Below, piece after piece: positions 8,761 through 17,414 of a DNA stretch of 64,000 nt. A program made the position numbers and the translations under genes. The DNA lies in the NCBI GenBank assembly GCA_945900785.1, contig CAMDJM010000011.1, positions 26,113-90,112 of the forward strand, written 5' to 3'. A model generated the notes under the pieces. The model had not been told where the DNA came from. It was given only the letters and a program-made list of their open reading frames with translations, and searched no databases. The DNA is from Akkermansia muciniphila (GTDB taxonomy: Bacteria; Verrucomicrobiota; Verrucomicrobiia; Verrucomicrobiales; V1-33). Each line of letters opens with the position of its first letter. The stretch's first letter is position 1.

Positions 8761-11700
8761 ATGACATTTTCCCTCCGAACCAGCATCCAGGCCGCCGCCT
8801 TCTCCCTGAGGTGCCGGGCGGCTGCGTTTTTATTTCCGGTCATCCTGGCAGGTGGCGTGGCTGAATCCAGTGTGGCGGCTGGGATTGACCCAGCCACCTT
8901 GCCGCCGGCTTCCGCTGCGGTGGTGGATTTTGCGAAAGACATTGAGCCGCTCCTTACCGCACATTGTGTGAAGTGTCATGGTCCCGAAAAGCAAAAAGGG
9001 GGCCTGCGCCTGGATCACAAGGCGGCCGCGCTGCAAGGGGGAGATGACGGCAAGGTGCTGGTGCCGGGCAAGGGGGCGGAAAGCCGCTTGGTGCACTTGG
9101 TGGCGGGACTGGAGGAGGACAAGATCATGCCACCCAAGGGAGAACGCCTCACGGCGGAGCAGATCGGCCTGCTGCGCGCTTGGATCGACCAGGGAGCGCT
9201 CTGGCCGGATACCGGAAAAATGGTGGAGGTGCGCAGCCAGCACTGGTCCCTGCAGCCCTTGAAGCTGCCCCCGGTGCCCGACCAGGCACCGGATGCGATC
9301 GATGCGTTGATCCGCGCCCGGCTGGTAAAGGAAGGTCTGACATTATCGCCGGAAGCGGACCGCGCCACCTTGATCCGCCGGCTGAGCTTTGATCTCATCG
9401 GCCTGCCGCCCACGCCTGGGGAGGTGGATGCTTTTGTGGCGGATGCCTCTCCCCAGGCTTATGCGGGTCTGGTGGATCGGCTGCTGGCGTCCCCTCACTA
9501 TGGCGAGCGCTGGGGGAGGCATTGGCTGGATGTGGCCCGCTATACGGAGAGCCAGGGCTTTGAATACGACCGGCTGCGCGATCATGCCTGGCATTACCGG
9601 GACTATGTGATCCGGAGCTTCAATGCGGACAAGCCCTACAACCGCTTCATGGAGGAACAGATTGCGGGGGATGTGATGGAGCCGGTCACCAGCGATGGCA
9701 TCGTGGCCACCAGCATGCTGGTTTGTGGTCCGTGGGATCAGGCGGGGAATGCCCAGGCCAACGTTACCCAGCGCGCCATCACGCGTGAGGACGAACTGGA
9801 GGATATGTTGGGCGTGGTCGGTCAATCATTTTTGGGACTGACGGTGAATTGCGCCCGATGTCACACCCACAAGTTCGACCCGATCCCGCATGCCGACTAT
9901 TACCGGATGAAGTCGGTCTTCGAAGGCGTCAAGCATGGCGAGCGGCCGATTGCGGGGGCTGAGGAAATAAAGCAGCACAACGCTCAGCGGACTGCCTTGG
10001 AAAAGCGGAAGGCTGAAGCGTTGGGCCGCCTCCGGGAACTGGAAGCCGCTGCGGCCAAACGGGTGGCGGCGAAAAATCCTGCGGTGCCCGCCACGCCGGG
10101 GCCCATGCCCTACCTGCGTTGGGACTTCAGCCAGGCGAATCCGCAGGGGCAAATCAAAGGCAAAGCCACCACCGTCAATGGAGCCCTCAAGCTAACGAAT
10201 GAAGGGGACTTTTTCCAATCGGATCCCATCCCCCGTGAGATCCGGGAAAAGACCCTGGAGGCCTGGGTTTCCTTGGCCAGCCTGGAGCAGGGCGGCGGCG
10301 CACCCATTTCGCTGCAACTGGCGGATGGCAGCCGTTTCGATGCCATTGTGTTTGCTGAGCGCCAGCATGGAAAATGGATGGCTGGCAGCGAAGGCTTCAG
10401 CCGAACCAAGGACCTCGATGTTCCCGAGGAGACCGCCGCACCGGGCGCCTTTGTTCATCTGGCGGTGGTTTACGGCGCCGATAATAGCATTTCACTGTAT
10501 CGGAATGGCGAACCGCTTGGAAAAAGTTATACGCCCGGCGTTCCCCTCCAGACTTATGCGGCAGGCAGTGCGGCCGTCATTTTGGGCCGGCGTCATTCCG
10601 GCGGCGGGCGGGCTTTCCTGACGGGTGAGGTCCGGCAGGCCGCCCTTTACGACCGGGCACTGACGGGCGCAGAGGTCGCGGCATCCTATCGCTCTGGAGG
10701 ATTCAGCATCCCGCATGAGGAAATCCTGGCCGCGCTGAGTGCGGAGGAGCGTCAGGCCCGGATGGAGGCCTTGGCTGGAATTGAAACCTGCCGTGCCGCG
10801 CTGGAGGCCCTGCCTCCCGTTTCCGGGGAGGTTTCCTACGCAGGCGTGCGGGTCCAGCCAGCGCCCACCCGTCGGCTGATCCGGGGCGAAGTCAATTCGC
10901 CGGATGAAGTGGTGACGCCTGGTGCTCTCACGGCTATTGCAGATTTGAACCCTGACTTTGACATGGCGGCAGATGCTCCGGAAAACGGGCGCCGGCTGAA
11001 GTTTGCCGCCTGGCTGAGCGATCCCAAAAACCCGTTGCCTGCCCGGGTCATGGTCAACCGCATCTGGCATCTGCATTTTGGTCAGGGCCTGGTGAATACG
11101 CCAAATGATTTCGGTGTCAGTGGTGCCCGGCCCACCCATCCGGAATTGCTCGATTGGCTGGCCGTTCATTTCATTCAGAGCGGATGGAAGGTGAAGGACG
11201 TGCACCGCCTGATCGTCAATTCTGCCACCTACCGGCAGGCTTCCGCTTTTCGGGAAAAGGCGGCGGCGGTGGATGCGGATAACCAATGGCTCTGGCGTTA
11301 TACCCCGCGCCGTCTGGAGGCGGAAGCAGTGCGGGACGCCATGCTGGCCGTCAGCGGACAGCTCAATCCCGCGATGGGCGGGCCCAGTTTCCGGCCCTTC
11401 AGCGTCACGGATTTTAACGCCACCTTCTACACTCCGGAGGACCGGGCCGGACCGGAGTTCAGCCGCCGCACGGTCTACCGGATCAATGTGAACAGCGGCA
11501 AGGATCCGCTGCTGGATGCTTTCGACTGCCCGGATCCTGCGGTGAAAACACCCCGCCGCGGTGTGACTACCACGCCACTGCAGGCGCTCGGACTGATGAA
11601 CAATGCCTTCGTCCAGAGACTGGCAAAACACCTGGCCGAACGGGCCCTGCAGACTGCGGGAAATGAGCCTGGTGCCGCTTTGACAGCCGCCTATCGTCTC

Positions 11701-11823
11701 GCGCTGGGGCGCTCCCCTGACGAGGAAGAGACCGCACGTGCTGCAGTCGCCGCCCGGCAACGGGGTCTCCAGAGCGTTTGCTGGGCTTTGCTGAACTCCA
11801 CTGAATTTGTCTATATGCGTTAG
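8761..11823 (+). CDS. PSD1 / DUF1549 / LamG / DUF1553 secreted protein
   Basis: 1020 aa from the ATG at 8761; the upstream ATG at 8710 only adds an unlikely leader. Signal peptide about residues 1-40. PSD1 heme motif HCVKCHGPEKQKGG near residue 68, DUF1549 about 165-390 ([28 protein letters not shown]), a charged coiled-coil-like stretch about 395-435, LamG about 450-640, and DUF1553 about 725-1015 (ARVMVNRIWHLHFGQGLV, TPLQALGLMNNAF). It ends at a codon followed by a TAG, 800 bp before the DUF1501 gene that would normally be its neighbour; a toxin-antitoxin pair lies between. A 234-bp slice of this gene (9835-10068) has been copied to 19906-20139. Confidence 0.93.
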   Translation: MTFSLRTSIQAAAFSLRCRAAAFLFPVILAGGVAESSVAAGIDPATLPPASAAVVDFAKDIEPLLTAHCVKCHGPEKQKGGLRLDHKAAALQGGDDGKVLVPGKGAESRLVHLVAGLEEDKIMPPKGERLTAEQIGLLRAWIDQGALWPDTGKMVEVRSQHWSLQPLKLPPVPDQAPDAIDALIRARLVKEGLTLSPEADRATLIRRLSFDLIGLPPTPGEVDAFVADASPQAYAGLVDRLLASPHYGERWGRHWLDVARYTESQGFEYDRLRDHAWHYRDYVIRSFNADKPYNRFMEEQIAGDVMEPVTSDGIVATSMLVCGPWDQAGNAQANVTQRAITREDELEDMLGVVGQSFLGLTVNCARCHTHKFDPIPHADYYRMKSVFEGVKHGERPIAGAEEIKQHNAQRTALEKRKAEALGRLRELEAAAAKRVAAKNPAVPATPGPMPYLRWDFSQANPQGQIKGKATTVNGALKLTNEGDFFQSDPIPREIREKTLEAWVSLASLEQGGGAPISLQLADGSRFDAIVFAERQHGKWMAGSEGFSRTKDLDVPEETAAPGAFVHLAVVYGADNSISLYRNGEPLGKSYTPGVPLQTYAAGSAAVILGRRHSGGGRAFLTGEVRQAALYDRALTGAEVAASYRSGGFSIPHEEILAALSAEERQARMEALAGIETCRAALEALPPVSGEVSYAGVRVQPAPTRRLIRGEVNSPDEVVTPGALTAIADLNPDFDMAADAPENGRRLKFAAWLSDPKNPLPARVMVNRIWHLHFGQGLVNTPNDFGVSGARPTHPELLDWLAVHFIQSGWKVKDVHRLIVNSATYRQASAFREKAAAVDADNQWLWRYTPRRLEAEAVRDAMLAVSGQLNPAMGGPSFRPFSVTDFNATFYTPEDRAGPEFSRRTVYRINVNSGKDPLLDAFDCPDPAVKTPRRGVTTTPLQALGLMNNAFVQRLAKHLAERALQTAGNEPGAALTAAYRLALGRSPDEEETARAAVAARQRGLQSVCWALLNSTEFVYMR

Positions 11824-11910
11824 CTTCCCCCCACTTATGAGCTGATCCCGACTGGAAACCCTCATCCTGCATTCTGTATCAACGTGCTGGATGTTTCTTG
11901 ATTGACGCGC

Positions 11911-11946
11911 TTATCCATGCAATCCATTCAATCCATTTATCCATGC
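11911..11946. repeat. Short direct repeats at vapB start
   Basis: TTATCCATGC occurs at 11911-11920 and again at 11937-11946, with two more ATCCAT units between. The second copy includes the antitoxin ATG. Such closely spaced repeats at an RHH antitoxin start could be its autoregulatory operator. The nine-base core also recurs at 12620-12628 on the other side of the cassette. Confidence 0.5.
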
Positions 11947-12188
11947 AAAAGATTCAAATTCTATTTCCTGATCCACTGATGGATGCCCTCCGGAAACTCG
12001 CCAGCATTGAGGATCGTCCGGTCAGCGAGATCGTCCGTCGTGCAGTGGATCGCGATGTGGAGCAGCGCTCCGGCCTGCTGCAACGCGGCCCCGTCCCAGC
12101 ATCTTTCTTTCCAGTGTTCGATGGTGGAAAGGTCCTCGTCTCCGCCGCAAACATGAAATCCGTCGTTTACGGCGGAGAACTTCCATGA
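11943..12188 (+). CDS. Ribbon-helix-helix antitoxin (VapB-like)
   Basis: 81 aa from the ATG at 11943 (the in-frame ATG at 11898 would add 15 residues with no homology value). The N-terminal 45 residues fit a ribbon-helix-helix DNA-binding fold: beta strand KIQILFP, helix DALRKLASIEDR, then PVSEIVRRAVDRDVEQ. The C-terminal part (PVFDGGKVLVSAANMKSVVYGGEL) is the likely toxin-binding tail. Its stop overlaps the toxin start (ATGA at 12185), so the pair is translationally coupled. Expected to bind its own promoter and neutralise the PIN toxin. The family assignment rests on fold pattern and context. Confidence 0.75.
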   Translation: MQKIQILFPDPLMDALRKLASIEDRPVSEIVRRAVDRDVEQRSGLLQRGPVPASFFPVFDGGKVLVSAANMKSVVYGGELP

Positions 12189-12619
12189 ATAGCCTGGACA
12201 CCAATATTCTGATCTATGCCGCCAACAGCGCGGCCCCTGAGCATGCGAAGGCGATTGCCTTGGTGAACCTGATGTTGACCAGTCCTGGTGAGTGGATCAT
12301 CGCTGATCAGGTGCTGTGGGAATTTTACAAAGCGCTGCGCCATCCGAAAATTCTGCAAAAGCCCAGGAATGCCGCTCAGGCAGCGGCACACATCCGCTTT
12401 TTGCGGGAACAGAGCGGCGTGGCCTGCTGTGCTACCGAAACAGGCCACTACAGCGATATTATCACCTTTCTTGAGAAGCCCAGATTCCCCTATCAGCGGA
12501 CCCATGACACGGTGCTCGCTGTAACCCTGCGACGCCAGGGCGTGAAGGTTTTGTATACCCGGAACGTAAAAGTCTTTGCAGACTCCGGGCTACCGGGTGT
12601 CATCAATCCAATCGATTAG
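12185..12619 (+). CDS. PIN-domain ribonuclease toxin (VapC-like)
   Basis: 144 aa. PIN-fold acidic residues are visible: D5 in SLDTNILIYA, E46 in DQVLWEFYKAL and D108 in THDTVLAVT. The fourth canonical position (usually T-x-D-x-x-D-F) reads TRNVKVF, so one acidic ligand is replaced by Asn; this also occurs in active PIN proteins. Expected product is a Mg-dependent RNase that cuts RNA when the antitoxin is lost. It is coupled to the upstream RHH gene by an ATGA overlap and ends 6 bp before the DUF1501 start. The pair interrupts a PSD1/DUF1501 gene couple. Confidence 0.83.
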   Translation: MNSLDTNILIYAANSAAPEHAKAIALVNLMLTSPGEWIIADQVLWEFYKALRHPKILQKPRNAAQAAAHIRFLREQSGVACCATETGHYSDIITFLEKPRFPYQRTHDTVLAVTLRRQGVKVLYTRNVKVFADSGLPGVINPID

Positions 12620-12625
12620 TTATCC

Positions 12626-14071
12626 ATGAGTTTTTCCATGCCTCCCGAACCACTCCCACTCTCCCGCCGGCACTTTCTTTGGAATTCCGGCGGCGGGCTA
12701 GGTGCCATTGCCCTGGCCTGGATGCTGGACCGGGACAAGGCGCGGGCCATGGATGTTGTTGCCGCATCCGGCCCAAAACCGCACTTTCCCGCAAAAGCCA
12801 AACGAATCGTGCAGATCTTTTGTGCGGGCGGGGTGAGCCACCTGGAGACTTTCGACTACAAGCCGCATTTGGAAAAGATGCATGGGAAGTCAATGGAAGG
12901 ACGAGGCGAGAACCTCGGTTTCTTTGGCCAGCCGGGGAATCTGATGAAGAGCCTCTACGAGTTCAAACAGCACGGAAAATCCGGTTCATGGGTGAGCAGT
13001 TTGTTGCCGAAGATCGCGGGCTGCGCGGATGATTTGTGCTTCATCCACTCGATGTTCGCCAAGAGTAATAACCACACCCCGGCCGCCTTCCAGATGAACA
13101 GCGGATTCACGCTCAATGGCTTTCCCAGCATGGGGGCGTGGCTCAGTTATGGCCTTGGCACGGAAAACGAAAACCTGCCTGCTTTCGTCGTGTTGCCCGA
13201 TCCCCGCGGACTTCCGGCCGGGGGCTCGATCAATTGGACCTCCGGCTTCCTTCCGGCGAATCATCAGGGTGTGGCTTTCCGCACCTCGTCTGCCGAGCCC
13301 ATCGCAGATCTCCGCACGCCTGTGGGCATTTCCCCGGAAGACCGCTCGGCGGATATGGAGCTGCTAGCCTCCATGAACCGTGATTTTGTCACCACCAATC
13401 CCGGGGATGGAGCTTTTGCCGCCCGCCTGCGGTCTTACGAACTTGCCGCCCGCATGCAGTCCAGTATTCCTGAAGCCACCAATCTGGATAGCGAGCCTGA
13501 CCATATCAAAAAACTCTACGGGATCGATGAACCATCCAATAAAGGTTTCTCCGGCAACTGCCTCATGGCGCGCCGTCTCCTGGAGCGCGGCGTGCGTTTT
13601 GTGCAGATCCTCAATGGAGGCTCGTTCGGCAGTCCCCGCATCAATTGGGACGGCCACGAAAACATGAAGGAGAACCACGACACTCAGGCCGCCACCATGG
13701 ACCAGCCGGTGGCTGCGTTGATTCAGGATCTGAAACAGCGCGGGATGTTTGAAGACACGCTGTTCGTCTGGACCACGGAGTTTGGCCGTTGTCCCGTCAC
13801 CCAGGGCATCGGCTCCACCGGCCGCGATCACCACCCCGCCGCCTTCACCTGCTTCCTGGCAGGAGCGGGGGTGAAGCCTGGCTACCATTACGGCCTGACG
13901 GATGATGTGGGGTATTCCGTCGCCCAGGACAAGGTTGAAATTCCTGACTTCCACGCCACCCTCCTGCATCTCCTGGGCTTGGACCACAAAAAGCTTACTT
14001 TCTACCACAACGGCATCGACCGCCGCCTCACCAATGTGGAAGGGGAAGTCGTCCATGGCGTTTTGGCCTGA
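12626..14071 (+). CDS. DUF1501 Tat-exported protein
   Basis: 481 aa. N-terminal Tat signal LSRRHFLWNSGGGLGAIALAW. DUF1501 landmarks: QIFCAGGVSHLETFDYKP, MARRLLERGVRFVQIL, FVWTTEFGRCPVTQG, GRDHHPAAFTCFLAGAG and FHATLLHLLGLDHKKLTF. Closest companion by organisation is the PSD1 gene that begins about 30 bp downstream, and originally probably also the 8761 PSD1 gene before the TA cassette arrived. The start codon lies inside TTATCCATG, the same nine bases found at the antitoxin start. Role as for the family: exported hydrolase-like protein of unknown substrate. Confidence 0.93.
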   Translation: MSFSMPPEPLPLSRRHFLWNSGGGLGAIALAWMLDRDKARAMDVVAASGPKPHFPAKAKRIVQIFCAGGVSHLETFDYKPHLEKMHGKSMEGRGENLGFFGQPGNLMKSLYEFKQHGKSGSWVSSLLPKIAGCADDLCFIHSMFAKSNNHTPAAFQMNSGFTLNGFPSMGAWLSYGLGTENENLPAFVVLPDPRGLPAGGSINWTSGFLPANHQGVAFRTSSAEPIADLRTPVGISPEDRSADMELLASMNRDFVTTNPGDGAFAARLRSYELAARMQSSIPEATNLDSEPDHIKKLYGIDEPSNKGFSGNCLMARRLLERGVRFVQILNGGSFGSPRINWDGHENMKENHDTQAATMDQPVAALIQDLKQRGMFEDTLFVWTTEFGRCPVTQGIGSTGRDHHPAAFTCFLAGAGVKPGYHYGLTDDVGYSVAQDKVEIPDFHATLLHLLGLDHKKLTFYHNGIDRRLTNVEGEVVHGVLA

Positions 14072-14099
14072 AATTTGCGGGAACTTTCCCCATTACCGA

Positions 14100-17000
14100 G
14101 TGAACAGCCGCCCCTTTAAATTCATCAGAGCCTTCGGAATAGGGGTGTGTTTCGTGGGCTCCCTGACCTCCGGCCTGGCGCAGGAGGTTGAGTTTTTTGA
14201 AAAGCGCATCCGACCCGTTTTGCATGAAAACTGTGTGGGATGCCACGGACCAGAAAAGCAAAAAGGTGGCCTTCGCCTCGACTCCCGCCCTGCCATGCTG
14301 GAAGGCGGGGACTCCGGCCCTGTCATCGTTCCGGGCAAGCCGGACGAAAGTCTTCTCTTAAAAGCAGTGCGGCATATTGAAAAGGATCTGCAAATGCCGC
14401 CTTTAAAAGCGGGGCCGAAACTCCCGGAAACCACCATCGCTGACTTCGCGGCATGGGTCCTGGCCGGTGCTGCATGGCCCCAGGGGGATACGGCAGCAGC
14501 CCCGGCAAAGAAAGCGTCATTCGATCTTGAGGCACGCAAGCAGCGTCTGCCCTGGATTTGGCAAACGCCGCAACGCCAGCCGGTTCCTGATGCGGCAGGA
14601 GCGACGGAGGTGGATAAATTCATCTCCGCGAAACTCGCTGCCCAGGGCCTGGCACCAGCTCCCGCTGCTGATGACCTGACCTGGTTCCGCAGGGTCTCTT
14701 TTGCGGTCACCGGCCTGCCTCCCCAGCGGGATGCCATGCAGGCCTTCCTCCAGGACGGGTCTCCCCAGCGGCGTGGACGGGTGGTGGATGCGATGCTGGG
14801 CTCGCCGCAGTTTGGTGAGCGCTGGGCGCGGCACTGGATGGATCTCGTCCGCTACGCCGAGACCCGGGGGCATGAAGGCGACTACCTCATCGCCAATGCC
14901 TGGCGGTATCGCGACTACCTGATCCGTGCTTTCAATGCGGATGTGCCTTACGACCGGTTTGTGTCAGAGCACCTTGCTGGCGATTTGCTGCCGCCAAGGC
15001 TGGATCCGGCCACGGGGGCCAATGAATCGGTGCTTGCCACCGGGTGGGCCTTTCTCGGTGAGGAAAACCACAGCCCGGTGGATATCCGCCAGGATGAATG
15101 TGAGCGCATCGACAACAAAGTGGACGTCCTCACCAAAACCTTCATGGGGCTGACTGTTGCCTGCGCCCGCTGCCACGATCACAAATTCGATGCCATTACG
15201 CAGAAGGACTACTACGCCATGAGCGGGTTTCTGCTGGGTTCACCCTACCGCCAGGTCCGGTTCGGGACCATGGCGGCGCATTCCGAAGCCACTGGGAAGC
15301 TAAGCGCTATTCGTGCGGAACACCATGCAGCGATGGCCGCCGCTTTTGCCGGCGAGGCCAGACCGGCAGTGGAGCAGCTTGCCAGCCAACTCCTTGCTGC
15401 GGCCCGGGCCCTGGCAGGGTTGAACCCGGGCGTCGTGACCGCGCCGGACAGGGAACCGGCCGCATGGGTGGAGCATCTGAAGCAGGCGTCTGAAAATGCG
15501 CAGCATCCGCTTCATGCTTTCGCCGTGCTGGCCAAGGATCCGGAAACGGCCAATCCGGAACGGTTCAAGGAGCTGCTCCGGAAAACCCTCACACCTCTCC
15601 CGCCAAGACCACCGGATGCCAGCATCGTGGCTGATTTTACCGGCCCTGGTGCCACGGCATGGAAACCCGACGGCCCCACCTTTGGGCCACGCGCCTTGAC
15701 CACGGGAGAAGTGATCCCCGGCACCGCCGGGCAAGCACTGCTGCGCGTGATGAGTTATGGGGCCGCCGTGCGGGATCCGTTCTGGAACCGCCTGTCCCTC
15801 GCGTCTGGGACTGAGGTGGATTCCAGCAGTCAATCTGCCACCGCCCGCGCGGGACGGACGCTGGTGACGCCGCGATTCACCCTGAAGAGTGGCCGCCTGC
15901 ACTATCTGATCCGGGGAAAAGCTTCCGTTTATGCCGGCGTGGACACGCACATTATGGTCGCAGGGCCGCTGCATGGCGGGCTGGTGGCCCAATTTGACAC
16001 CTCAGAAAAGTTAGGATGGGTGACGCATCCACTCAACGCCTACACCGGGCACCGGACCCATGTGGAGATGGCCCCGGTGGGCGACTCCCCGCTGGAAGTG
16101 CTCATGGTAGTGGATGCCGCAGAGCCCCCAGCATGGCTTCCTTCCCTGACATGGCTCCCGGAAGCCGGGGTGGCCTCGCTGGAGGCGGCAGCAGAGTCCC
16201 TGCAGACCGATGCTCTGGCGGTCCTGGACGCTTTGGCATCAGGAACGACCAGCATCGGGGCTGGCCTTGCACCTCCCGCCAGCTGGATGCTCCAGCAGGA
16301 GTCCCTGCTGGGCGTGAATCAGGGCATCCTGACCGGGTCTGCAGCCGGATTTCTGAAGGCGCAGGAAGAGCTGGCCAGCACCATCCGCTGGGATTCGGCG
16401 CTGGCCCCGGCCCTCATGGATGCGTCAGGAATCGACGGAAACGTGCTCATCCGCGGGAACCCTCAACGGCCGGGTGCCTTGGCCAGGCGTGGTTTGCCGG
16501 AAGCCTTTGGTCAGGCCAGCATTGCTCCTGCCGACTCCAGCGGCCGCCTGCAACTGGCTAGTCAACTAACGGATCCTGGCAATCCACTTGTGGCCCGCGT
16601 GATGGTGAACCGGGTTTGGCATCACCTCTTCGGGCGCGGTATCGTGCCTACGGTGGATAACTTTGGTTTCCTCGGAGAGCGCCCCTCACATCCGGAACTG
16701 CTCGATCATCTCTCATGGCAATTCAGCCACGGGGACCACTGGTCCGTGAAAGGCCTGATCCGCCGGCTTGTCCTGACTGACGCCTTTGCGCGCAGCAGCC
16801 GGGCGTCGGATCCCCGGGCCACCGGGATCGATCCGGCGAACCTTCTGCTGCACCGCATGCCGGTCCGTCGCCTCGAGGGGGAAGCGATCCGCGACGCGTT
16901 GCTTTCGATTTCCGGGCGGCTGGACGAAACGCTTTTTGGAGCGCCCATTCCGGTCCACCTGACTGAGTTTTTGATTGGGCGTGGCTCCCCGGAATCCGGC

Positions 17001-17414
17001 CCGCTGGACGGTAATGGCAGGCGCAGCATCTACACTTCGCTCCACCGGAATTTTCTTCCGGGGATGATGCAGGCTTTCGATTTCCCCACCCCTTTCAGCA
17101 CCGTGGGCCGCCGTAATACCACGAATGTCCCAGCCCAATCGCTCGTCATGATGAATGATCCCTTTGTCAGGGAACAAGCCGCGCTCTGGGCCGCCCGTCT
17201 GATGAAGGAACGGCCGGATGCTTTGGATGAAGTGCGCATCAGGTGGCTCTTTGAGTCAGCGTTCACCCGGCCACCTGGCGCTGGGGAAATCCGGATTGCG
17301 CTCGATTCCCTGGCGGATTTGCGGTCCCTTTACACCGGGGATCAGGCGGCTTCCATCTGGCCGGAATTTTGCCACGCCCTGGTGAATGCCAATGACTTTA
17401 TCTATCTGAAATGA
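14100..17414 (+). CDS. PSD1 / DUF1549 / DUF1553 secreted protein
   Basis: About 1104 aa from a GTG at 14100. This start is preferred because it directly gives a signal peptide (NSRPFKFIRAFGIGVCFVGS...GLAQ); an in-frame ATG at 14055 overlaps the end of the DUF1501 gene and is the alternative. PSD1 heme motif ENCVGCHGPEKQKGG near residue 45, DUF1549 with WARHWMDLVRYAETRG and [12 protein letters not shown], a long middle region (about 420-790) less like LamG than in the sister genes, and DUF1553 with ARVMVNRVWHHLFGRGIV and NVPAQSLVMMNDPFV. The final bases overlap the next DUF1501 start (ATGA), so the two are translationally coupled. Confidence 0.9.
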   Translation: MNSRPFKFIRAFGIGVCFVGSLTSGLAQEVEFFEKRIRPVLHENCVGCHGPEKQKGGLRLDSRPAMLEGGDSGPVIVPGKPDESLLLKAVRHIEKDLQMPPLKAGPKLPETTIADFAAWVLAGAAWPQGDTAAAPAKKASFDLEARKQRLPWIWQTPQRQPVPDAAGATEVDKFISAKLAAQGLAPAPAADDLTWFRRVSFAVTGLPPQRDAMQAFLQDGSPQRRGRVVDAMLGSPQFGERWARHWMDLVRYAETRGHEGDYLIANAWRYRDYLIRAFNADVPYDRFVSEHLAGDLLPPRLDPATGANESVLATGWAFLGEENHSPVDIRQDECERIDNKVDVLTKTFMGLTVACARCHDHKFDAITQKDYYAMSGFLLGSPYRQVRFGTMAAHSEATGKLSAIRAEHHAAMAAAFAGEARPAVEQLASQLLAAARALAGLNPGVVTAPDREPAAWVEHLKQASENAQHPLHAFAVLAKDPETANPERFKELLRKTLTPLPPRPPDASIVADFTGPGATAWKPDGPTFGPRALTTGEVIPGTAGQALLRVMSYGAAVRDPFWNRLSLASGTEVDSSSQSATARAGRTLVTPRFTLKSGRLHYLIRGKASVYAGVDTHIMVAGPLHGGLVAQFDTSEKLGWVTHPLNAYTGHRTHVEMAPVGDSPLEVLMVVDAAEPPAWLPSLTWLPEAGVASLEAAAESLQTDALAVLDALASGTTSIGAGLAPPASWMLQQESLLGVNQGILTGSAAGFLKAQEELASTIRWDSALAPALMDASGIDGNVLIRGNPQRPGALARRGLPEAFGQASIAPADSSGRLQLASQLTDPGNPLVARVMVNRVWHHLFGRGIVPTVDNFGFLGERPSHPELLDHLSWQFSHGDHWSVKGLIRRLVLTDAFARSSRASDPRATGIDPANLLLHRMPVRRLEGEAIRDALLSISGRLDETLFGAPIPVHLTEFLIGRGSPESGPLDGNGRRSIYTSLHRNFLPGMMQAFDFPTPFSTVGRRNTTNVPAQSLVMMNDPFVREQAALWAARLMKERPDALDEVRIRWLFESAFTRPPGAGEIRIALDSLADLRSLYTGDQAASIWPEFCHALVNANDFIYLK

